From Acidimicrobiia bacterium (GTDB lineage Bacteria > Actinomycetota > Acidimicrobiia > Spongiisociales > Spongiisociaceae), in assembly GCA_022827785.1 (NCBI GenBank), contig JAJEIM010000023.1:95308-159307 (forward strand): 64,000 bases of DNA, read 5' to 3'. Positions 17,314 through 26,512 of this stretch are shown in pieces. The stretch's first letter is position 1; every line of letters begins with the position of its first letter. The position numbers were made by a program, and so were the translations under genes. The notes below the pieces were generated by a model. That model saw only the letters and a program-made list of their open reading frames with translations. It was not told where the DNA came from and did not search any database.

Positions 17314-18860
17314 GTTGGGTCTCCTGGCTGGTATCGGTGCTGAGCCTGGCGGGCATCGCCCTCGCGGCCATCAAATGGCTGCGGGTGGCCCAGCGGGAGC
17401 ACTACCTGGCCGGTTCGATTGTTTTCATGCGCCGGGTTTGGATCGCCGCCCGGCCCGTGAACATCCTGGAGGCGGTGATGCTCGCCGGTGCCCTGGTCGG
17501 CCACGCTCTCGCGCCGGATTCGTTGTGGCCCCTGCTGGGTTGCGTGGGGATGGTGATCTTCCCGGTCGGCCTCGGCCACCGCGGCCGGACGTCTCCGCTC
17601 AACTGGACCGCCCGGCTCAGGCGTACCGCCATCGTGGGGGCGTTTGTCCTGGGCTTGGCAACCGCCCTGCTCGGCCGGATGAGCACCCTCGTGCTCGGCG
17701 GGGGATGGCCGGGCGCTCTCTCCATGGCCGCCGTCGTCTCGTGGTATGCCATCCCGGACCTCGTGCTGTGGGTGGCGGCCCCGATCGAGCGGCGCCTGTC
17801 GCAGAAGTTCGTGGTCCGGGCGACCGGTACGTTGCGCCGCGTGGCGCCGGTGGTGGTGGGTATCACCGGAAGCTACGGCAAGACCAGCACCAAGTGGTAC
17901 GTCCGCGACCTCGTGGCCGGGACCAGGCGGGTGGTGGCCAGCCCGGCCAGCTTCAACAACCGCCTCGGCCTCGCCCGGGCGATCAACGAGACCCTGACCG
18001 ATGACGCCGAAGTGTTCGTGGCGGAGATGGGCGCCTACCAGCCGGGGGAGATCGCCGACACCTGCTCGTGGATCCCTCCGGGCATCGCCGTCCTGACCGC
18101 GATAGGACCGGTCCACCTGCAACGCTTCAAGTCGGAGGAGCGCATCATCGAAGCCAAGTCCGAGATCTTCGAGCGGGCCGGGGTGGCGATCATCAATGTC
18201 GATCATCCGGCGCTGGCGGACCTGGCCGGGAGCTTGGGCGACCGGAAGGTGTGGCGATGCGGGACCTCCGGGAAGGCCACGGACGTGCGGGTCCGTCAGG
18301 ATGGCGACCTTCTGACCATCGTCGTGCACGACCGGGCACTCGGTGATCCGATCCCGGCGGGCCCGTTCCCCGCCAACCTGGCCTGTGCAGTGGCTGTGGC
18401 CCTGGAGCTGGGAGTTCCTCCCGGCGCCGTGTCCGACCGGGCCCGCCGGCTCGCCCCCACGGAACATCGTCAGGCGACGGGTCGGTCGCAGGCAGGGTTC
18501 GAGATCATCGACGACACCTTCAACTCCAATCCGGCCGGCGCCGCCCGCGCCCTGGAGGTCCTGATGAGCGCGGTGGAGCCTCCAGGCCGCCGGGCGGTGG
18601 TGACTCCCGGAATGGTGGAGCTCGGGCCGCAGCAGCATGACGCCAACCGCCGGTTCGCCGCGGCCGCCGCAGAGGTGGTGGATCACCTGGTCATCGTGGG
18701 TCGGGCCAACCGCAGAGCATTGCTCCATGGTGCCCGAGGGGGCTCGGCCGAGGTGACTCTGGTCGACCAACGGGAGGAAGCAGTGGCCTGGGTCCGGGAA
18801 CACCTGGGCGCGGGCGATGCCGTCCTGTACGAGAACGATCTGCCCGATCATTACCCGTGA
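17310..18860 (+). CDS. MurF-like Mur ligase with N-terminal membrane domain
   Basis: A 516-residue protein. The first 170 residues form four or five membrane helices. From about residue 185 there is a Mur ligase core with the ATP loop GITGSYGKTSTK and the MurF-like C-terminal pattern IIDDTFNSNPAGAARALEVL. It lacks the usual MurF substrate-binding N-domain, which the membrane part replaces. It probably adds an amino acid or dipeptide to a lipid-linked or wall precursor. It is not likely to be the housekeeping MurF. CapB/PgsB-type polyglutamate synthases are more distant relatives. It overlaps the hydrolase stop by four bases. Confidence 0.8.
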   Translation: MSWVSWLVSVLSLAGIALAAIKWLRVAQREHYLAGSIVFMRRVWIAARPVNILEAVMLAGALVGHALAPDSLWPLLGCVGMVIFPVGLGHRGRTSPLNWTARLRRTAIVGAFVLGLATALLGRMSTLVLGGGWPGALSMAAVVSWYAIPDLVLWVAAPIERRLSQKFVVRATGTLRRVAPVVVGITGSYGKTSTKWYVRDLVAGTRRVVASPASFNNRLGLARAINETLTDDAEVFVAEMGAYQPGEIADTCSWIPPGIAVLTAIGPVHLQRFKSEERIIEAKSEIFERAGVAIINVDHPALADLAGSLGDRKVWRCGTSGKATDVRVRQDGDLLTIVVHDRALGDPIPAGPFPANLACAVAVALELGVPPGAVSDRARRLAPTEHRQATGRSQAGFEIIDDTFNSNPAGAARALEVLMSAVEPPGRRAVVTPGMVELGPQQHDANRRFAAAAAEVVDHLVIVGRANRRALLHGARGGSAEVTLVDQREEAVAWVREHLGAGDAVLYENDLPDHYP

Positions 18861-18878
18861 GGTCCGGCCGATGCTTGG

Positions 18879-20408
18879 CTACACCTGGAGGCCGGTGATC
18901 AGTTCCTGCTTGAGGCCGGACAACTCCGGGCTCAGCGACACGTGGTAAGTGTGGGGGTTGACCAACCGCCGCACGCCGGGATCCAGGCGGGACAGGTCCG
19001 CTGTGCGCCGTGCCCTCGCCGCTTCGAGATCGTCGACGTCATCGGCAACGCGCCGGCCGGCCTCCAGCACCTTCACCCGGAGCGGTTCCACCTCTGACAC
19101 CTGGCGGGCGGTCAGGGTCCGCCGCACCTCGGGATGGCTGGGGTGGACCAGATGGATGGGCCGGGCGCTCGGGTCGAAGCCATCGAGGGTGATCAGATCG
19201 GCCGTGGCCGTTCCCCGATGGTTGTAGATCCTCCACAGCCGTTTGCGGCCGGGCTCCAGCACCTTGGCGGGCGTCTCGGAGATCTTGATCGCGGCGGTCC
19301 ACTGGCTGCCGGAGTCCTTGACCGCCACCAGCTTGAACACGCCGTTGGGACTGGGGCAACCGTCCGAGGTGACCAGGCGGGTTCCCACCCCGTAGACGAG
19401 CCGGTCCAGCAGCCGTCGAGCATCCACCCCGTAGGCCCCGGCCTCCTCCAGTATCTGGTTGCGCACCTGCCAGATGGTGAGCTCGTCCAGATCGGAGGAC
19501 AGCACGATCGCCACGTCCTCGAATCCGGCCCGGTCGAGCATGGCCGCGGACCGGACGGCCAGGTAGGCCAGGTCACCCGAATCGAGCCGGATCCCCACGG
19601 GTCGGTGGTCCCGACGCCTCAACTCCTCGAACACGGTGATGGCGTTGGGAAGGCCCGACTCGAGGGTGTTGATGGTGTCGACCAGCAGCAAGCAGTCGTC
19701 CGGATACAGGTCGGCGTAGGCTCTGAAGGCCTCGAGCTCGCTTCCCGACTCGGCGATGAACACCTGGACCAGCGAATGGGCATGGGTGCCGCGAGGGACG
19801 AAGCCGAGCCGGTGGGACGTGGCGAAGTTGGAGGATCCCGCCGCGCCGCCGATGAGGGCGGCTCGGGTGGCCGAATCGGCCGCAGGTCCGGGAGCCCGGC
19901 GCATCCCGAACTCCAGCACCGCGGTTCCTCCCGCCGCCTCCACTGCACGGGACGTCTTGGTGGCCACCAGCGTGGCGTAATTGAGCCGGTTCAGCAGGGG
20001 GGTCTCCAGCAGCTGGGCCACGGCCAGCGGCGCCTCGACGGTCACCACCGGCGTCCTGGGATGAACCACCCGGCCTTCGGGAATGGCCCACATCGAGAGG
20101 GACGCGAACCCCTCCGACCGGGTCAGCCACTCGATGAAAGGCTCCCCGAAAAGGCGCTCGCCGGCGCTGGTTCGCGCCGTGCGCAGGGCGTCCGCCTCCG
20201 CCGGTCCGAACCAGGTGCGGCCCATCCAATCGATCAGCGGTCCGAGACCGGCCGTGATGCAGTATCCGGCCTGGTGGTCGCCGTAGTCGGGGTAGGAGCG
20301 GAAGTGGTAGTCGAACTGGGCAGGCCGGTCGGCCAGACCATGGTTGTGGTAGAGCTGAGCCATGGTCAGCTGGTAATGATCGGTGGACAGGATGCCCTCG
20401 GTGAGCAC
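18879..20408 (-). CDS. pncB: Nicotinate phosphoribosyltransferase
   Basis: A 509-residue NAPRTase that makes nicotinate mononucleotide from nicotinate and PRPP in NAD salvage. Family motifs include [14 protein letters not shown] at the N-terminus, [28 protein letters not shown] (given here in parts: [18 protein letters not shown]), HAHSLVQVF and [12 protein letters not shown], with GVGTRLVTS near the end. GTG 20408 follows TAACGT by exactly six bases, so the mRNA is probably leaderless. Only 34 bases separate it from the divergent nicotinamidase gene, which supplies its substrate. The 3' end converges on the MurF-like gene with an 18-base gap. Confidence 0.93.
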   Translation of the reverse strand: MLTEGILSTDHYQLTMAQLYHNHGLADRPAQFDYHFRSYPDYGDHQAGYCITAGLGPLIDWMGRTWFGPAEADALRTARTSAGERLFGEPFIEWLTRSEGFASLSMWAIPEGRVVHPRTPVVTVEAPLAVAQLLETPLLNRLNYATLVATKTSRAVEAAGGTAVLEFGMRRAPGPAADSATRAALIGGAAGSSNFATSHRLGFVPRGTHAHSLVQVFIAESGSELEAFRAYADLYPDDCLLLVDTINTLESGLPNAITVFEELRRRDHRPVGIRLDSGDLAYLAVRSAAMLDRAGFEDVAIVLSSDLDELTIWQVRNQILEEAGAYGVDARRLLDRLVYGVGTRLVTSDGCPSPNGVFKLVAVKDSGSQWTAAIKISETPAKVLEPGRKRLWRIYNHRGTATADLITLDGFDPSARPIHLVHPSHPEVRRTLTARQVSEVEPLRVKVLEAGRRVADDVDDLEAARARRTADLSRLDPGVRRLVNPHTYHVSLSPELSGLKQELITGLQV

Positions 20409-20442
20409 GCCGCCACGTTACCCGAGCAGGTACCCTGAACAT
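20409..20442. promoter_or_regulatory. Divergent leaderless promoters of pncB and pncA
   Basis: In this 34-base gap, TAACGT (minus strand, 20420-20415) ends six bases before the pncB GTG, and TACCCT (plus strand, 20431-20436) ends six bases before the pncA GTG. There is no ribosome site for either. Each gene's -35 region must lie over the other gene's start, so the two polymerases would compete for one site. Confidence 0.6.
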
Positions 20443-21030
20443 GTGACCTCCTACTCCCCGGACACCGCGCTGATCGTGGTGGACGTCCAGAATGACTTCG
20501 CCGATCCGGGGGGAAGCCTTTACGTTCCCGGCGGCGATACGCAGGTGGTGCCGGCGGTGAACCACCAGATATCCCTGGCGCTGGAGGCGGGCGCCTCCAT
20601 CTTTTATACCCAGGACTGGCACCCCGAGCGGACCCCGCACTTCGCCATCGACGGGGGCATCTGGCCGGTTCATTGCGTTGCCGGGACCGCCGGCGCCGAC
20701 TTCCACCCCGACCTCCGGCTCGAGGGCCCGAGCGTCCACAAGGGCGCCGGCGGGGAGGACGGATACTCGGGATTCACGATGCGGGATCCGGTGTCGGGCG
20801 AGGAGATTCCCACCGGGCTGGCTTCCAGGATCCGGGAGGCGGGTTGCCGGCATGTCGTGGTGGTGGGGCTGGCCCTCGACTATTGCGTGAAGGACACGGC
20901 CCTCGACTCGGCCAGGGAAGGGTTCGGCACCACCGTGCTCCTCGCCGCCACCGCCCCGGTCAATCTGAGCCCCGGTGACGGGGAGGCGGCGGTCCGCCAG
21001 CTACGCGAGGCGGGCGTGACGGTCGGATGA
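20443..21030 (+). CDS. pncA: Nicotinamidase
   Basis: A 195-residue isochorismatase-fold amidase converting nicotinamide to nicotinate. The catalytic triad is D14 (VVDVQNDF), K100 (SVHKGAG) and C148 (ALDYCVKD), and metal ligands are seen in DWHPERTPHF. GTG 20443 is chosen because a TACCCT box lies exactly six bases before it and the preceding residues do not belong to the family. It is divergent from pncB, which uses its product. The end overlaps the start of the YdjC-type deacetylase gene (ATGA). Confidence 0.93.
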   Translation: MTSYSPDTALIVVDVQNDFADPGGSLYVPGGDTQVVPAVNHQISLALEAGASIFYTQDWHPERTPHFAIDGGIWPVHCVAGTAGADFHPDLRLEGPSVHKGAGGEDGYSGFTMRDPVSGEEIPTGLASRIREAGCRHVVVVGLALDYCVKDTALDSAREGFGTTVLLAATAPVNLSPGDGEAAVRQLREAGVTVG

Positions 21031-21911
21031 GCGGCGTTGCGGACCGTATCCGGGCCGAAGTCATCCCCCACATCGACGACATAGGTGTGACGCTCGGATC
21101 GGTCACGGCTATGGACGAGCTGGCCGGGATCGGCTTCGTGACCTCTGGATCGATCATGGTGCCCTGCCCCTGGTTCCCTGCGGCGGCCGAGCTGGCGACC
21201 CGGCGCCCCGATCTCGACCTGGGCCTGCACCTGACCCTCACCTCCGAGTCGGCCCGTATGCGGTGGCGCCCGATGTCCACCGCCTCGAAGGCGTCAGGGC
21301 TGATCGACGATGACGGGTACATGTGGCCCACGGTGCCTGAGCTTCGTGCCCGGGCCCAGCCGGGAGCGGTGGAGGAAGAGCTCGAGACGCAGATCGCGGC
21401 GGCGCTCGATGCCGGCATCGACGTAACGCACCTCGATCACCACATGGGCGGGGCTCTGGCCCCGGAGTTGGCCGGGATCACGCTGGGCGTGGCCCGGCGC
21501 CGCCGCCTGCCTGTGCTCATGCCGCTGGATCCGGCCGCCTACGCGGCGGTGCTCGAATGGGGTCCCGCCGATCTTTCCCTCCTCGACGACCTTCGGGACG
21601 ATGTGGTGGCGTCAGGAGGCGTCGGGGCCGATCACTTCATGATGGGCCTCACCCATCAGGACGAGGCTCCGGACCAGGTCTACCGGCGATTCCTGGACGA
21701 GGCGACCGGAGTGGCCTTCGTGTCCATGCACTGCAATGCTCCGGGGGAGGTGTCGGTAGTCCATCCCAATGATGCCGCCTGGCGGATTGCCGAGTACGAG
21801 TGGGCGAGGGGGGGAGCGGTGGAGTTGCCTGATGATGTGGTGCTCTCCGACTTCCGGCGGCTGGGCGCCCGCTGGCGGTGGGACCAGGCCGGTTTAGGCC
21901 GGCGCCTGTGA
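21027..21911 (+). CDS. YdjC/ChbG-family carbohydrate deacetylase
   Basis: A 294-residue protein of the YdjC (ChbG/HpnK) family, which removes acetyl groups from N-acetylated sugars using a divalent metal. The metal-site motifs are HIDDIGVT near residue 15, DLGLHLTLTSE near 70 and VTHLDHHMGGAL near 135. It begins in the pncA stop codon (ATGA), so it is co-expressed with the nicotinamidase, although no pathway link is obvious. Length is typical (250-300). Confidence 0.87.
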   Translation: MSGVADRIRAEVIPHIDDIGVTLGSVTAMDELAGIGFVTSGSIMVPCPWFPAAAELATRRPDLDLGLHLTLTSESARMRWRPMSTASKASGLIDDDGYMWPTVPELRARAQPGAVEEELETQIAAALDAGIDVTHLDHHMGGALAPELAGITLGVARRRRLPVLMPLDPAAYAAVLEWGPADLSLLDDLRDDVVASGGVGADHFMMGLTHQDEAPDQVYRRFLDEATGVAFVSMHCNAPGEVSVVHPNDAAWRIAEYEWARGGAVELPDDVVLSDFRRLGARWRWDQAGLGRRL

Positions 21912-21981
21912 GTGCAGCGAACACGAGCGGAGGACACGTCCCGAGGCGCAGCGTGCGGGCCGGTCCTGCCATGATTGCACC

Positions 21982-23517
21982 GTGAAGGTTCCGCTTACAG
22001 TCCGCGACCACCTCGACCGGGCCCTGGCCGTGTATCCCGACCGGGTTGCCTTCGTCGACGAGCGCGACCAGCCCGCGCCCTCCATGGGCGAGGTCACGTT
22101 CTCGCGCATGGGCGAGCTGGTCGACGCCACCGGCGCAGGACTCGACGCGCTCGGGGTGCCCATGGGAGGCCGGGTGGCCATGGTGTCGCACAACGCCGGG
22201 CGCCTGCTCACCTGCTTCTGGGGCGTCAGTGGCAACGGACGTATCTTCGTGCCCATCAACTTCCGGCTCAGCCTCGACGAGGTGTCCTACATAGTGGAAC
22301 ACTGCGGCGCCGACGTGCTGCTCGTCGATCCCGATCTGGCCGACACGCTTGATCCGGTGAAGTGCCGCCACAAGTTCGTGCTCGGCGACGAGTCGGACGG
22401 GGCTCTGTGGCGGTTCGGCGAGTCGCCGCATCCCTGGGAGCCCCACGAGGACCAGACCGCGGTCATCAACTACACCTCGGGCACCACGGCCCGGCCCAAG
22501 GGAGTGGAGCAGACCCACCGCAGCCTGTGGATCAACGCGGCCGTGTTCGGCCTGCACGCCTCCGTCACCGACCGAGACAGCTACCTGCACACCCTGCCGA
22601 TGTTCCACTGCAACGGGTGGGGTATGCCCTACGCGCTGGTCGGCATGGGCGCCAAGCAGGTGGTGCTGCGCAAGGTCGACGGGGCCGAGATCCTGCGCCG
22701 GGTGGACGCCCACGGCATCACGCTGCTGTGCGGCGCGCCGGCGGTAGTGGCCGCCGTGCTCGACGCGGCCGCACAGTGGGAGGGCCCCATCCCGGGCGCG
22801 GGCCGCACCCGCATGGTGGTAGCGGGCGCACCCCCACCCACCCGCACCATCGAGCGGATGGAGACCGAACTGGGCTGGGAGTTCATCCACCTCTATGGCC
22901 TTACCGAGACAGCCCCGGTGCTGACCCTCAACCGTAGCCGGGCCGAGTGGGATGCGCTCCCGCCGGATGAGCGAGCCCGCAAGCTGTCGCGCCAGGGCGT
23001 GCCCGCACTGGGAGTGCGCATGCAGGTGAGCGCCTCCGGCGAGTTCCTGGCCCGCAGCAACCATGTGCTGGAGGGCTATTGGGAGCAGCCCGACGCCACC
23101 GCGGAGGCCATCGTCGACGGCTGGTTCCACACCGGCGACGGCGGGTACGTCGACGACGACGGCTACTACACGATCACCGACCGCAAGAAGGACGTGATCA
23201 TCTCCGGGGGAGAGAACGTGTCGTCGATCGAGGTGGAGGACGCTCTGTTCTCGCATCCGGCCGTGGCCGAGGTGGCGGTGATCGGGGTGCCCCACGAGAA
23301 GTGGGGCGAGACGGTGAAGGCGCTGGTGGTGCTGGCTGCTGGAGCAACCGCCACGCCCGAGGAGCTGATCGCCCACTGCCGGGAGCGGATCGCCCACTAC
23401 AAGTGCCCCACGTCGGTGGAGATGCGCGACGAGCTGGCCCGCACGGCCACCGGCAAGCTGCAGAAGTTCAAGCTGCGGGCCCCCTACTGGGAGGGCAAGA
23501 CCAAAGCTGTCAACTGA
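21982..23517 (+). CDS. AMP-forming acyl-CoA synthetase
   Basis: A 511-residue member of the ANL superfamily that activates a carboxylic acid as acyl-AMP and passes it to CoA. The ATP loop is INYTSGTTARPKGVEQTH, the A5 motif is HLYGLTETAPV, the hinge region is GDGGYVDDDGYYTITDRKKD and the catalytic lysine sits in ARTATGKLQKF. It resembles medium/long-chain FadD-like enzymes and dimethylsulfoniopropionate- or fatty-acid-active relatives. The substrate is not defined. GTG 21982 is preceded by CATGAT six bases upstream, a near-match to the leaderless pattern. Confidence 0.92.
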   Translation: MKVPLTVRDHLDRALAVYPDRVAFVDERDQPAPSMGEVTFSRMGELVDATGAGLDALGVPMGGRVAMVSHNAGRLLTCFWGVSGNGRIFVPINFRLSLDEVSYIVEHCGADVLLVDPDLADTLDPVKCRHKFVLGDESDGALWRFGESPHPWEPHEDQTAVINYTSGTTARPKGVEQTHRSLWINAAVFGLHASVTDRDSYLHTLPMFHCNGWGMPYALVGMGAKQVVLRKVDGAEILRRVDAHGITLLCGAPAVVAAVLDAAAQWEGPIPGAGRTRMVVAGAPPPTRTIERMETELGWEFIHLYGLTETAPVLTLNRSRAEWDALPPDERARKLSRQGVPALGVRMQVSASGEFLARSNHVLEGYWEQPDATAEAIVDGWFHTGDGGYVDDDGYYTITDRKKDVIISGGENVSSIEVEDALFSHPAVAEVAVIGVPHEKWGETVKALVVLAAGATATPEELIAHCRERIAHYKCPTSVEMRDELARTATGKLQKFKLRAPYWEGKTKAVN

Positions 23518-23600
23518 TGACCGACCACGGGACCCGCGACAGCAAACGGAAAACGCATAGCCTCAACACGCCCTAGCCGGCCGGCCGCGAAGAATCACCG

Positions 23601-24404
23601 CTAATACATCACCAGTCCGCCGCTCACGTTGATTGTGGCGCCGTTCACGAAGCTGGCGTGCCGGGAGGCAAGGAACACCGCCACCGCCGCCACCTCCTCC
23701 GGACGGCCCATCCGGCCCAGGGGGCACTGGGCGGCGGTGCGCTCGGACAGTTCGGGAGGGTTGTCCAGATGTTGCATCGGGGTGTCGATCTGGCCGGGCG
23801 AGATGGTGTTGACCAGGACCCCGTGCGGGCCGAACGAGCGGGCGAGGCCCCGGGTCATGGTGACGATCCCGGCCTTGCCGATAACGTAGGCATCACTCCC
23901 GAGAAACGGCCCGGTCAGCCAGGCCATCGATGAGAAGTTGATGATGCGTCCGCCACCTCCGGCCGCCACCATCACGTTCCCCGCCTCGCGGCTGAGCAGG
24001 AAGGACGCCTTCACGTTCACGTCCATCTGCAGGTTCCAGTCCTCTTCGTTCACCTCGTCGAGGCTGCGCCGGCGGAGCACCGCGGCGACGTTGGCCAGCG
24101 CCCACAGATCGCCGAGGCGCTCCACCACGGAGGCGACCAGCTGCGGTATGGCCGAGGTGTCGGAGAGGTCGAACGCCACCGGCAGGTGGCCGCTTCCCGG
24201 GAGTTCCGGCAGGGTGGACAGGAGACCCGTCTCGTCCCGGTCGATGGCAGCCACTCGGGCCCCGGCCGTAGCCATGGCGATGGCGATGGCGCGCCCGATT
24301 CCACTGGCGGCGCCGGTGACGATCACGCCGCGGCCCTCCAGCCCGGCGCCCAGATGCCAGGAGTGGTCCCGGCGGTCCGCGGCCGATGGGGTGGCGCCGG
24401 TCAT
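23601..24404 (-). CDS. SDR-family oxidoreductase
   Basis: A 267-residue classical short-chain dehydrogenase. The NAD(P)-binding motif is TGAASGIGRA, NVAAVLRR sits at the NNAG position, and the catalytic Ser...Tyr-x-x-x-Lys lies in FSSMAWL and YVIGKAG. It ends in SGGLVMY, almost the same as the SDR at 46752-47480 (TGGALMY), and both share GLxGRGVIVTGAA at the start. The two are probably paralogues with related substrates. It is the last gene of the four-gene catabolic operon and overlaps the phosphotriesterase-like gene by four bases. Confidence 0.92.
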   Translation of the reverse strand: MTGATPSAADRRDHSWHLGAGLEGRGVIVTGAASGIGRAIAIAMATAGARVAAIDRDETGLLSTLPELPGSGHLPVAFDLSDTSAIPQLVASVVERLGDLWALANVAAVLRRRSLDEVNEEDWNLQMDVNVKASFLLSREAGNVMVAAGGGGRIINFSSMAWLTGPFLGSDAYVIGKAGIVTMTRGLARSFGPHGVLVNTISPGQIDTPMQHLDNPPELSERTAAQCPLGRMGRPEEVAAVAVFLASRHASFVNGATINVSGGLVMY

Positions 24405-25486
24405 GATCGTTCGGCGGCGTCCGCCGGGCCGAGGCCCGGGATCGCCAGCAGGCGGGCCGGGTTGGCCACCATCAGGATTGCCACCTCTTCATCGCCCCAG
24501 CCTGCGCTCCGGAGCAGCGGGACGATGTGATCGAGGATATGGGCGTATCCCCAACCCCCGTAGGCCAGCAGGCGGGTTTTGACCCCGCCCATGTCCTGGG
24601 AGACGAACAGTTGGTCGGCGAAGCCTCGTTCGGCCAGGCCGGCAATCCGCGCCACCACGTCGAAGTCGCTCGGCGGGTACTTGCCGAGGCCGATCAACGA
24701 GTGGTCGAAGCCCATCAGGTCGAAGCCGAGGTTGGCGCCCCTGGCCAGCAGGTCCAGTAGGTAGGGCGGCCGGCCGACCGCCGTGTTCATGTGGCCCAGG
24801 ATCACCCGGCGGAGGTCAACACCCTCCGATTCGAGAACGTCAAGCACGTACCCACCCTCGAAGCCCCAAGGGTGGACGTGGATGCTTATCGGTAGGCCGG
24901 TCTCGAGATGGGCGCATGCCGCGGCTCGGACGACACGTTCCTCCTCGGGGTGGACCGGGTTGCTCGTGCCGATCTCCCCGATGATCCCGGGACGGATGCC
25001 GGTGTCTCCCACTCCGTGTCGCCATTCGTCGACCAGCTCGGCGGCGATGGCTTGGGTGGATCGTTCGGCGGTCCCGGGCGGGTGGCTTCCGGCGAGGTAA
25101 TAGCCGCCGCCCATGATCACCTGTACACCGCTCCGCTCAGCGATCCTGCGGAGGATGCCCGGATCCCTTGACAGGTGGCTAGGCGTCACGTCCACGATGG
25201 TGCGGCCTCCCGCGGCGCGGAACGGCTCCAGCTCAGCCACGACCTGATCGGGATCCGTCTGGTGGTAGTTGTCCGGGAAGCCGCCCGGGTTCCATCGGGC
25301 CTCGGTGGCGGTCTCGGGTGTCAGCGGCGCTTCCGAGACCACCGGGTAGCCGTGGATGCGGAGGATCGGCCGGCAGTCCATGTAAAGGTGTTCGTGGATT
25401 TGGGTGGGGCCCAGCTCGGAAGTCGGGATGGGTCCCCGCACCGTCATCGCCCAAGCGCGTCCCTCCGGCCCTGGCATGGTGTTCAC
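24401..25486 (-). CDS. Phosphotriesterase-family metal hydrolase
   Basis: A 361-residue amidohydrolase-superfamily barrel. Metal ligands are visible as HEHL near residue 31, GEIGTSN (the bridging position, here Glu rather than Lys), SIHVHPWG, LGHMN and FVSQDMGG. Members with Glu at the bridge are usually lactonases or other carboxyl-ester hydrolases rather than true phosphotriesterases, so a lactonase step in a catabolic pathway is likely. It starts at GTG in the stop of the alcohol dehydrogenase gene (GTGA) and is followed by an overlapping SDR gene. Confidence 0.9.
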   Translation of the reverse strand: MNTMPGPEGRAWAMTVRGPIPTSELGPTQIHEHLYMDCRPILRIHGYPVVSEAPLTPETATEARWNPGGFPDNYHQTDPDQVVAELEPFRAAGGRTIVDVTPSHLSRDPGILRRIAERSGVQVIMGGGYYLAGSHPPGTAERSTQAIAAELVDEWRHGVGDTGIRPGIIGEIGTSNPVHPEEERVVRAAACAHLETGLPISIHVHPWGFEGGYVLDVLESEGVDLRRVILGHMNTAVGRPPYLLDLLARGANLGFDLMGFDHSLIGLGKYPPSDFDVVARIAGLAERGFADQLFVSQDMGGVKTRLLAYGGWGYAHILDHIVPLLRSAGWGDEEVAILMVANPARLLAIPGLGPADAAERS

Positions 25487-26508
25487 CAGCCCGATCCGAA
25501 TTCGATCACCGAGCGGACCACCAGACCGGCCCGGAGATCGTCCAGAGCGTCGTTCACCTGATCGAGCGGCCGCCGGTTCCGGACCAGGTGGTCGGTGGTG
25601 ATGGCGCCGCCACGTTGGAGGTCCAGTACGTCGCGGATGTCCTGCGGGGTGAAGCCACGGGAGCCAGTGAGGCCCGCCTCCTTCCAGATCAGGTCCATGG
25701 CGTTCACCGGGAAGGGGTCCAGCGTGGCCCCGACGGCGATCACCCGGCAGCCGATGCCGGCGGACGCCACCGCCTGGGCGAAGACCTCGGCGGATCCGAC
25801 TGTCTGGATGATGATGTCGGGCCCTCCCGGTCCGGCCGCTTCCCGCACTCGCTCGGCGATGTCGGGGCCGGTCCGGATGGCGGCCTCGGCCCCCATCCGC
25901 CGGGCCAGCTCGAGGCTGGCTTCGGAGCGGCTCACCGCGATCACGCGGCAGCCCAGGTGGGCGGCCAGCTGGACGGCGTTGGCCCCGATCCCCCCGATCC
26001 CGAACACCACCACGGTCTCGCCGGCCCGGGCGCCGGCTCGCTGCACGAGAGCGTGGTAGGGCGTGGCCACCGCATCGGTCAGGACCGCGACCGCAGCCGG
26101 ATCATCGTCTTCGCTCACCGGGATGACGGACCGGGCGGGGATGGCCACCCGCTCGGCGAAGGCGCCGTTGAACTCCACGCCCATGCGGCGCACGCCCAGG
26201 CACATGTTGACCCGTCCGGACAGGCAGATCCGGCACGTCCCGCAGTGGTCGATGTAATAGAGGGCCACCGGCTGGCCGATGCCGACCGTATCGACCCCAG
26301 GTCCCCGCGACGACACCACCCCGGCCGCCTCGTGCCCGGGGATGATCGGCAGGGTCGAATCGAAGCCGCCCTTCTGGAGGAACAGGTCGCTCCCGCAGAC
26401 GCCACACGCGCGGATGTCCACCACGACCTGTCCGGGACCCGGGATCGGATCCGGCAGTTCGGTCAGTTCAAGCGGCGCACCGTATCCGGTCAGGACCGCG
26501 GCCCGCAA
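25483..26508 (-). CDS. Zinc-dependent alcohol/polyol dehydrogenase
   Basis: A 341-residue MDR-family dehydrogenase. The catalytic zinc site is in CGVCGSDL and GHEAAGVV. The structural zinc is bound by four cysteines in CGTCRICLSGRVNMC, and the nucleotide fold is VVVFGIGGIGANAVQLA. The start is taken at TTG 26508 because LRAAVLTGYG matches the family N-terminus. The longer reading frame upstream is low-complexity and lies over the preceding gene. It probably oxidises a polyol or sugar alcohol to give the substrate of the lactonase-like enzyme encoded next. Confidence 0.9.
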   Translation of the reverse strand: MRAAVLTGYGAPLELTELPDPIPGPGQVVVDIRACGVCGSDLFLQKGGFDSTLPIIPGHEAAGVVSSRGPGVDTVGIGQPVALYYIDHCGTCRICLSGRVNMCLGVRRMGVEFNGAFAERVAIPARSVIPVSEDDDPAAVAVLTDAVATPYHALVQRAGARAGETVVVFGIGGIGANAVQLAAHLGCRVIAVSRSEASLELARRMGAEAAIRTGPDIAERVREAAGPGGPDIIIQTVGSAEVFAQAVASAGIGCRVIAVGATLDPFPVNAMDLIWKEAGLTGSRGFTPQDIRDVLDLQRGGAITTDHLVRNRRPLDQVNDALDDLRAGLVVRSVIEFGSGW

Positions 26509-26512
26509 CGGT

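Noticed and set aside
21649..23397. A 582-codon minus-strand frame across the acyl-CoA synthetase
   Set aside because: It covers two real genes on the other strand and has no family features.
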